Origin: Dunaliella salina
Taxonomy: Eukaryota > Chlorophyta > Chlorophyceae > Chlamydomonadales > Dunaliellaceae
Length of the DNA: 11,612 nucleotides
NCBI GenBank assembly: GCA_002284615.2
Contig: MU069570.1
Span: 330,440 to 342,051, forward strand
Direction of reading: 5' to 3'
Made by a program: the position numbers and the translations under genes. Numbering within the stretch: the first letter of the stretch is position 1; every line of letters starts with the position of its first letter. Positions 7,092-11,612 of the stretch are shown piece by piece. The notes below the pieces were generated by a model that was given only the letters and a program-made list of their open reading frames with translations, did no database searches and was not told the origin of the DNA.

Positions 7092-7806
7092 TCAGTGGGG
7101 ATCAGGTGGGTTACAAGCAGTATCCCGTGCCTGACCTTGTTGAGAGTTGAAAAAGGTCTTCTTAAGAGCGCGTCTGGTGCTGGCAAGTTTGTAGGCATAC
7201 ATGACAGAATGAGCATGAAGCTTCCAAACAAGTTTAGTGGCCTTGAAACTGTCAAGACCAAGCTCCTTAAGAGGCCAATGTATGGGGGGTATAGATGACT
7301 CCTCCCACACCTAGCAGGATAGTATGGAGGGTGACTTGAGCTGAGGCCCCAGAAAGATGACGACAAAGTTCGCGGTCCTGCAGCTTGGAGGCCTCAAGCT
7401 GGCTGTTGGGCCGGGTGTCCTCACAGTATTTGACTTCAACAAGGTGGATGTGCCTCTGATCTGGGTGGAGCTGACTGGGGTCACGAGCCTTGATTGTTGG
7501 TGGAGTGGCTGTGGCTGGCGCTGAGTCCTCCCTGTTCCCCCCGCGCCCCCCTGTACTTCTCAATTCATAACGAGGATTTAACCTTGGCGCCTTTTTCAGG
7601 GGAACAACTAATAGAGCATCAGGCCGGCTGGAAGTGAGTCTATTCTTATCAGGGAAGCGGCGCGGGAAAATACATTTGGGAAGGGTCCTATTAGTAGCAT
7701 GTTCTGGGATCTGTAAGTCTTGCAAGGCAAGACGGTCTGCTCTGCCAAGATTTAAACCAAACTCACATTGCCCGACAAAATCACCATGAATGCTGTGCTT
7801 ACCAGC
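7092..7806 (-). pseudogene. 3' remnant of a retroelement-type ORF with PD...EVK nuclease-like motif
   Basis: The minus frame is open from 7806 (a TAA lies at 7807-7809) to a TAA at 7267-7269. It carries ADRLALQDLQIPEHATNRTL (about 7758-7690), RPDALLV (7626 on), VEVKYCEDTRP (7440 on) and HTILLGVGG. After one frameshift near 7275 the homology-like reading continues in another frame (PLKELGLD ... KLHAHSVMYAYKLASTRRAL) to a TGA at 7092-7094. PD (7623-7618) with E-V-K (7437-7429) fits the PD-(D/E)XK nuclease pattern. I recall this C-terminal block from reverse-transcriptase-bearing element proteins of green algae; that is memory, not a search. No reverse transcriptase core is present here, so it is a truncated, shifted fragment. 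The upstream part is missing or lies across the LTR element. Confidence 0.6.
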
Positions 7807-8254
7807 TTAACAGGGACATGCAGCCAACTTCCTAGGGAGACGTATCAATCATCTTTTACTTGGGGCCAACTGAGGTTGTAAGAGACAAATTTCTTATGAA
7901 GCCGAGGCCGCAGCTGTAGTGCGTGGGCTGGCACCATCAAAGTTAGTTGTCTAACTCCTGGTTCTTAGAATTCGGGTTGGGGTTGCTGATGCACATACGG
8001 AGAAGCTGACAATACCAAAGCCTTATATGTAAGGCTGACGAGGCGGAGAGGGGCAGAGACAGATAGCTGTCAAGTCCTTACAAGTCAACAACAAAGAGAG
8101 TAACGGTCCAGGAAATACAAGGGAAGATGTACCACCCAACGGGCGGCACCCCAGCTCACCATCCACCACTCACCCTACCATCTCAACATCCTTCTCAACC
8201 TCCCCCAAAACTAGTGTTGGTCAGCAATTTATAGTACAGAAAAACCTACGATGG

Positions 8255-8286
8255 TCTCTTCCACAAGGGTTCTCTTCCAAGAGGGT
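8255..8286. repeat. 16-bp tandem duplication in the LTR
   Basis: tctcttccacaagggt (8255-8270) is followed at once by tctcttccaagagggt (8271-8286), three mismatches. Short tandem motifs of this kind are common in the U3 part of LTRs. Confidence 0.85.
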
Positions 8287-8295
8287 CTAGGGACA

Positions 8296-8391
8296 CACAT
8301 GTGATATAAAATACAAGCATATGACAAAGATTAGGGCCCAGGTTCATCACGTGATAGAAAGTGCAAACATGTGAACAAGTCAATCACGTGA
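8296..8391. promoter_or_regulatory. Cluster of E-box palindromes in the LTR
   Basis: CACATGTG at 8296-8303, TCACGTGA at 8347-8354, ACATGTG at 8367-8373 and TCACGTGA at 8384-8391 sit in loosely repeated surroundings (xtgtgatataaaatacaag and cgtgatagaaagtgcaaac). CACGTG cores bind bHLH or bZIP factors in plants and algae. Their position between the proposed LTR edge and internal TATA-like sequence makes transcriptional control of the element plausible but unproven. Confidence 0.4.
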
Positions 8392-9045
8392 CGAGTTTGA
8401 GGTGTATCTCTGAGTCAAAGTATCTCACATAGCAAGCAAGTATCACAACACTAGCAAACAAGATATATATCAAGGAAACATCGAAACGAAGATATCTTCG
8501 TCCACTTGTTCAGTGTGATGTCTCAATCAACCATCTTAGACTAACAGGCAATGTCTCCAACACGGGGTTGTCCCATCTCATATCTATCCATCGTCATCAT
8601 CCTAGCTGTTGGCTGCGGGTAGCCTGCTATAACTAGTNGAGGCAATTGCTGGTACGTCTCTTCACGTAGCTGACTTGGACTGCAATGTCATCTTGGACAG
8701 GTTGGCATTCCTAACCCTAATCATTCATCATCATAGCCTGACTCAACGACACTAAGTTGAATGGCACTGGTAGGGCTGGTGCCTCATGTCTCTTCAATCC
8801 TCAGCAATCACGGGTAGAGTCCATGTCTGCATGCAGCTGTGCAAGCATTTGCTGCACACAAAGGATTGGTCAAGCTAACTTCTTCAACAACAAGGGTACA
8901 ACAAAGGTCTCTACCTCAACTCAATGCAAATAATCCTCAGGCATGCTCATAAGTGTTCAAGTTTGTGTATCTTTATATCTACTCAATTGCCTGTGCATAG
9001 CGCATATTGAATCACAAATATGGTCCTTACATATGTAAGAGGCAT

Positions 9046-9055
9046 CCCCCCCCCC
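9046..9055 (-). other. Candidate polypurine tract (G10 on minus strand)
   Basis: Ten consecutive C on the plus strand, preceded by GGCA at 9041-9044. In minus orientation this is G10, then AT, then GCCTC, as expected for the plus-strand primer site next to a 3' LTR. The position also explains the lack of coding sequence to its left. Confidence 0.45.
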
Positions 9056-9322
9056 AAGCGCTGGTAAGCGATCAAAAAACAATGCTCTCTACTTGTAACA
9101 TTCAAAGGAGTCTTCAACAAGTTGCACATATCTCGGAGTGCTGCATGTGACGTTGTTGATCAAACGCATAGCATGACAGTGAGCCCCAAATTGACTCAAG
9201 TCTCAGTCTCGTATCCATCAAATTCATCCACACCGAGGAGGTTGACCGGCGCTCTGTGCAGATTCTCTGCTTTGAAGCTCCCCTTCTCTCATGGTTGTCA
9301 ATCTTCATGGCACACCCAACTG
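9056..9322. other. Non-coding 3' part of the element interior
   Basis: Between the gag stop codon (9323-9325) and the proposed polypurine tract. Short frames occur on both strands but none resembles a protease, polymerase or integrase. Confidence 0.5.
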
Positions 9323-11385
9323 TCAGCCATGATCATTATCCTCTACGCAGTGCAACGCCGTGATGATCTCCACGCCGAGCGCCCCCTCTTCCTTGCACTC
9401 CATATTTGTTGGCTGGTCTTGGGCAGCTTGGATTACTTGGATAGGCTTGGACAAAGGCTCGGACAGCTCGACTCTAGGCTCCACGCAGAAATGCTTGGGG
9501 ACAAACCTCCCATCCTGGGGCTGCAACCTCCCTTGCTCATAGCTCCACTTGCAGCTGAACCCCCCTGCTCCAATCTTGACCGCGTTGAACAGATACGCAT
9601 AGCCATCATCACTTCCTGCAACTCCCCCTGGTGACCCAGTACTTGCCTTGTTCTCTTGCTTGTCTTGGTACTGGTCCTCGTACTTGGATATGATGTAGCA
9701 AGGTAGTACTTCTTCATAAGAGCACTTGCCGCGGTCGAAGATCATCCTCTTGGGTGTAGGGCTGTCCTCCCTGGCGTAGCTGTCACTTGCAGGTTCTTCA
9801 TACGTCTTCATCCTTGCTCTCAAGTCCTCCTCCTCCAGCTGGGCATGCTTCCTCTTGTTCCCCACTTCTTCCACCTCTACATGTAAAGTCTCCTCCTCTG
9901 ACTCCATTGAGCAGCTACTCATGTTGCTGCTGCTGATGCTACTGTCAAAAATATCACTGGTGCTGCCGCGGCTGCTGTTGCTGCTACAATCATAGACATA
10001 CTTCTGCCGTTGCAACTGGCTCGCTGCCCACTCCATAGGTATTGGTGTCCTGTTGGCCCAAGGTGACTCTTTCATCAGCTCTTCACAACTCTCCTCCTCA
10101 TCAACATCTTCAACTTGCCTTTCTGACGTCCAGCTGTGGCTTGTGATCATGGTGTTCCCAGTATAGACTGTTGGGTGTGCAGGCTCTAAGTAGGCGATCT
10201 CTGTAGCTTCCTTCAAGTCCTCTGCCGTCTCTGTATCAGCTGAGTAGACAAGCGGTGGCAACCCTAGCTGCATCTCTCCCAACGCCAGCATGTCTTCTTC
10301 CACCTCAGTCTTGCTGTCGCTGTTGCCGTTGCTGTTGGGAGGACTGTTGCTTCTTACATACTCTTCCTCTCGTTGGCCTGTGGCTGCAAGCATGCCCATC
10401 ATCACCTCGTAAAATGCCTCGGTCATGCAGCTGTTGACTCTTCCTCTTTCCAAGCTTTTGAGTGTAAGCTCCACAACCTTCTCCCAGAATTCCAGCTGCT
10501 GGTAGGGAATGTTGAATTCCCCAAGTATCTTCTCCCACTGGATGAGGTTGTACAGGTTGCTGGCCATTGTTGCGTCCGGTGGTTTGGTGCAATCAATGGC
10601 ACGTACCAATGAAGCGTCCAAGCTGTCTGGCCGGGGCCTTATTTGGGTCGCCATAGGTCCTAGGGATGGCGGCATCTCTTGGTCATGTGATTTGGGTGGT
10701 ATGGGCGTGGTCTTCTCTGGCCTCTTGTAGAATTTGTAAGGGTTGTACTTGTCTTTTTGCCACCGCTCCCTCAAGGGCGGGATAGCCACCTCAGAGTACC
10801 GGGGCTCTAGGTTTTCATCTTGGTCCGCTATGCGTGGAATGTCGAAGCAACAGACAATGTAGCGCAGTTCTTCCACCACCTCCTCCACTGACCTTGGTCT
10901 CCTAAGCCTTAGCTGGTAACGGATGTCTGGATGTCGGATACTCTTCATGAAGGTCATCAGTTGCAGCTTGTTGTTCGTCGCAAGTTGGAGGTCCTTGTAG
11001 AGCTGTAGGAACTGGCACCGTATGTCCTCACGTCCATGGGGGGTGTCCAGTAGAGGTTCTTCAACTCGTATAGGAGGTCTTCGTCTCGTGGTCCCCACCT
11101 CTCGGCGAAATCCACCTTGAAGTCGTCTTAGGTTTTGAACTTGTACTTGAGCAGCCACCAGTCGAGCGCATCTCCGCTCAACACGCTCCTCACTAGTCTG
11201 GAGTCGTTCATGGTGCCGTAGGTCCACAGGTCCTTGTACCTCGTCCGCAGGATGTCCAACTGCTTGAGCACGCGGTAGGGCCGATCATCAGGCCGTCCGC
11301 AAAACTGCTCGATGCACTCCAGGTCCCACTCCAGGTCATCCCTCTGCAGGTCCAGGTATTCCGAAGTCATCTTGGAAGGTCGCAT
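9323..11385 (-). pseudogene. Retrotransposon gag-like protein, disrupted
   Basis: Minus-strand frame from an ATG at 11385-11383. The first 85 residues include FCGRPDDRPYRVLKQLDILR and RSVLSGDALDWWLLKYKF, then a TAA at 11130-11128. The same frame continues (DDFKVDFAERWG ... YELKNLYWTP) to a G6 run (11038-11043). There the reading moves to another frame (REDIRCQFLQLYKDL ... FMKSIRHPDIRYQL ... RSVEEVVEELRYI), open to a TGA at 9325-9323. Together this matches the Retrotrans_gag (capsid) domain layout: GxAxxWW, xxDFKxxFxERW, then a helical C-half. About 470 more residues follow: a helical segment (IQWEKILGEFNIPYQQLEFW), acidic and Ser-rich linkers, a basic KRKH patch and an unrecognised C-terminal block. 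No CCHC knuckle and no protease DTG/DSG motif were seen. The stop and shift could be decay or assembly errors. Frame upstream of 11040 in the long ORF (to 11227) is a shadow. Confidence 0.7.
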
Positions 11386-11475
11386 GGTCACTCCCGTCCA
11401 CGGTCTTCACACGTCGACGTCCTCAGCAGTGGTCCCAAAATCGCCGAATTTCCCAGTGGTCCCCCCAAGTTTATA
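11386..11475 (-). other. Element leader between 5' LTR and gag
   Basis: Ninety bases between the gag ATG and the LTR edge. It contains two copies of cagtggtccc (11427 and 11454) 27 bases apart. A tRNA-complementary primer binding site should begin at the LTR edge (about 11475), but the sequence there (tataaacttgg on the minus strand) does not match the common initiator-Met site. Confidence 0.4.
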
Positions 11476-11612
11476 ATGAAGCCGAGGCCGCAGCTGTAGT
11501 GGCGTGGGCTGGCAACATCAAAGTTAGTTGTCTAACTCCTGGTTCTTAGAATTTGGGTTGGGGTTGCTGATGCACATACGGAGAAGCTGACAATACCAAA
11601 GCCTTATATGTA
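11476..11612 (-). repeat. Right LTR (5' LTR in element orientation), truncated
   Basis: Matches 7896-8031 with an extra G after gtagt, one A/C change and one T/C change. The remaining kilobase or so of this LTR would lie beyond the window. Confidence 0.85.

Larger units (their letters stand above)
7897..9044 (-). repeat. Left LTR (3' LTR in element orientation)
   Basis: The outer edge is set by the start of identity with the right copy: TGAAGCCGAGGCC begins at 7897. The inner edge is proposed at 9044, where ...GAGGCA (ending in CA) meets a run of ten C, a polypurine tract on the minus strand. Only 7896-8031 is proven repeated because the right copy is cut off; the 1.15-kb length is inferred. 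It contains one ambiguous base (8638), a TATATAT at 8464-8470 and several E-box palindromes near 8296-8391. No coding frame of note. Confidence 0.55.
7897..11612 (-). mobile_element. Gag-only LTR retrotransposon, truncated by the window end
   Basis: Two direct copies of a 136-137-bp sequence (7896-8031 and 11476-11612) differ by two substitutions and one indel. The right copy runs off the window. Between them, on the minus strand, is one gag-like frame. The element therefore reads right to left: 5' LTR at the right, gag, a C10/G10 tract at 9046-9055 as candidate polypurine tract, 3' LTR at the left. No protease, reverse transcriptase, RNase H or integrase motif was seen in the 2.4-kb interior, which is too short for them. 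This organisation resembles plant TR-GAG elements, non-autonomous retrotransposons that keep only gag. I found no convincing primer binding site. Confidence 0.7.

Noticed and set aside
9122..9634. 170-residue plus-strand frame opposite gag
   Set aside because: Antisense shadow of the gag C-terminal frame; low-complexity Leu/Pro-rich with no recognised motif.
11041..11227. The first 60 or so residues of the long minus-strand frame ending at 9323
   Set aside because: Arg-rich shadow reading; the capsid-like sequence in this interval is in the other minus frame.
11440..11475. Primer binding site next to the right LTR
   Set aside because: The bases at the LTR edge do not match the common initiator-Met tRNA complement, and I could not assign another tRNA by eye. 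A tRNA 3'-end search of this organism's own set would decide it.
1..11612. CRISPR arrays, tRNA, rRNA, bacterial operons
   Set aside because: No regularly spaced direct repeats with unique spacers, no tRNA-like A/B box pairs with a cloverleaf, and no rRNA-like conserved blocks were noticed. The gene structure is eukaryotic.

Overview
The window reads as nuclear DNA of a eukaryote, most likely a green alga. Coding blocks are separated by GT-AG introns whose phases match across most junctions. Other signs are (AC)n, (ATT/ATC)n and (AGC)n simple repeats, Ser/Gln-rich low-complexity protein segments, an AATAAA signal after the last exon, and retrotransposon debris on the right. A chlorophycean such as Dunaliella is a guess from texture and protein style, not something I can prove here. 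There is no bacterial-style gene packing, CRISPR array, rRNA or tRNA.

Left half (about 77-6412, + strand): a multi-exon gene. I could read 13 exon-like blocks. The left blocks (77-1406) and the block at 2820-3011 carry short helical pieces resembling armadillo/HEAT repeats. The last exon (5540-6412) ends in a complete MYND zinc finger with all eight Cys/His ligands. The eight blocks from 2820 to 6412 join in phase into one 627-residue frame. The left blocks may be the N-terminal part of the same gene, with a large repeat-filled intron at 1407-2819, or a separate gene ending at the TAA at 1404. The introns are rich in small tandem duplications. One intron (5155-5539) holds a roughly 240-bp trinucleotide array whose two ends are complementary.

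Middle (6413-7091): 3' untranslated region and intergenic DNA with no convincing gene.

Right half (7092-11612): mobile-element DNA, all pointing left (- strand). At 7092-7806 is the decayed 3' end of an element ORF with a PD...EVK nuclease-like motif, familiar to me from reverse-transcriptase element proteins of green algae. From 7897 to beyond the window end is an LTR retrotransposon. The left LTR (about 7897-9044) and the truncated right LTR (11476-11612) share a 97-98% identical stretch. The 2.4-kb interior encodes only a gag-like protein, broken by one stop and one frameshift, with no protease, reverse transcriptase, RNase H or integrase visible. This looks like a non-autonomous, gag-only LTR element that probably inserted next to or inside the older nuclease-like element.
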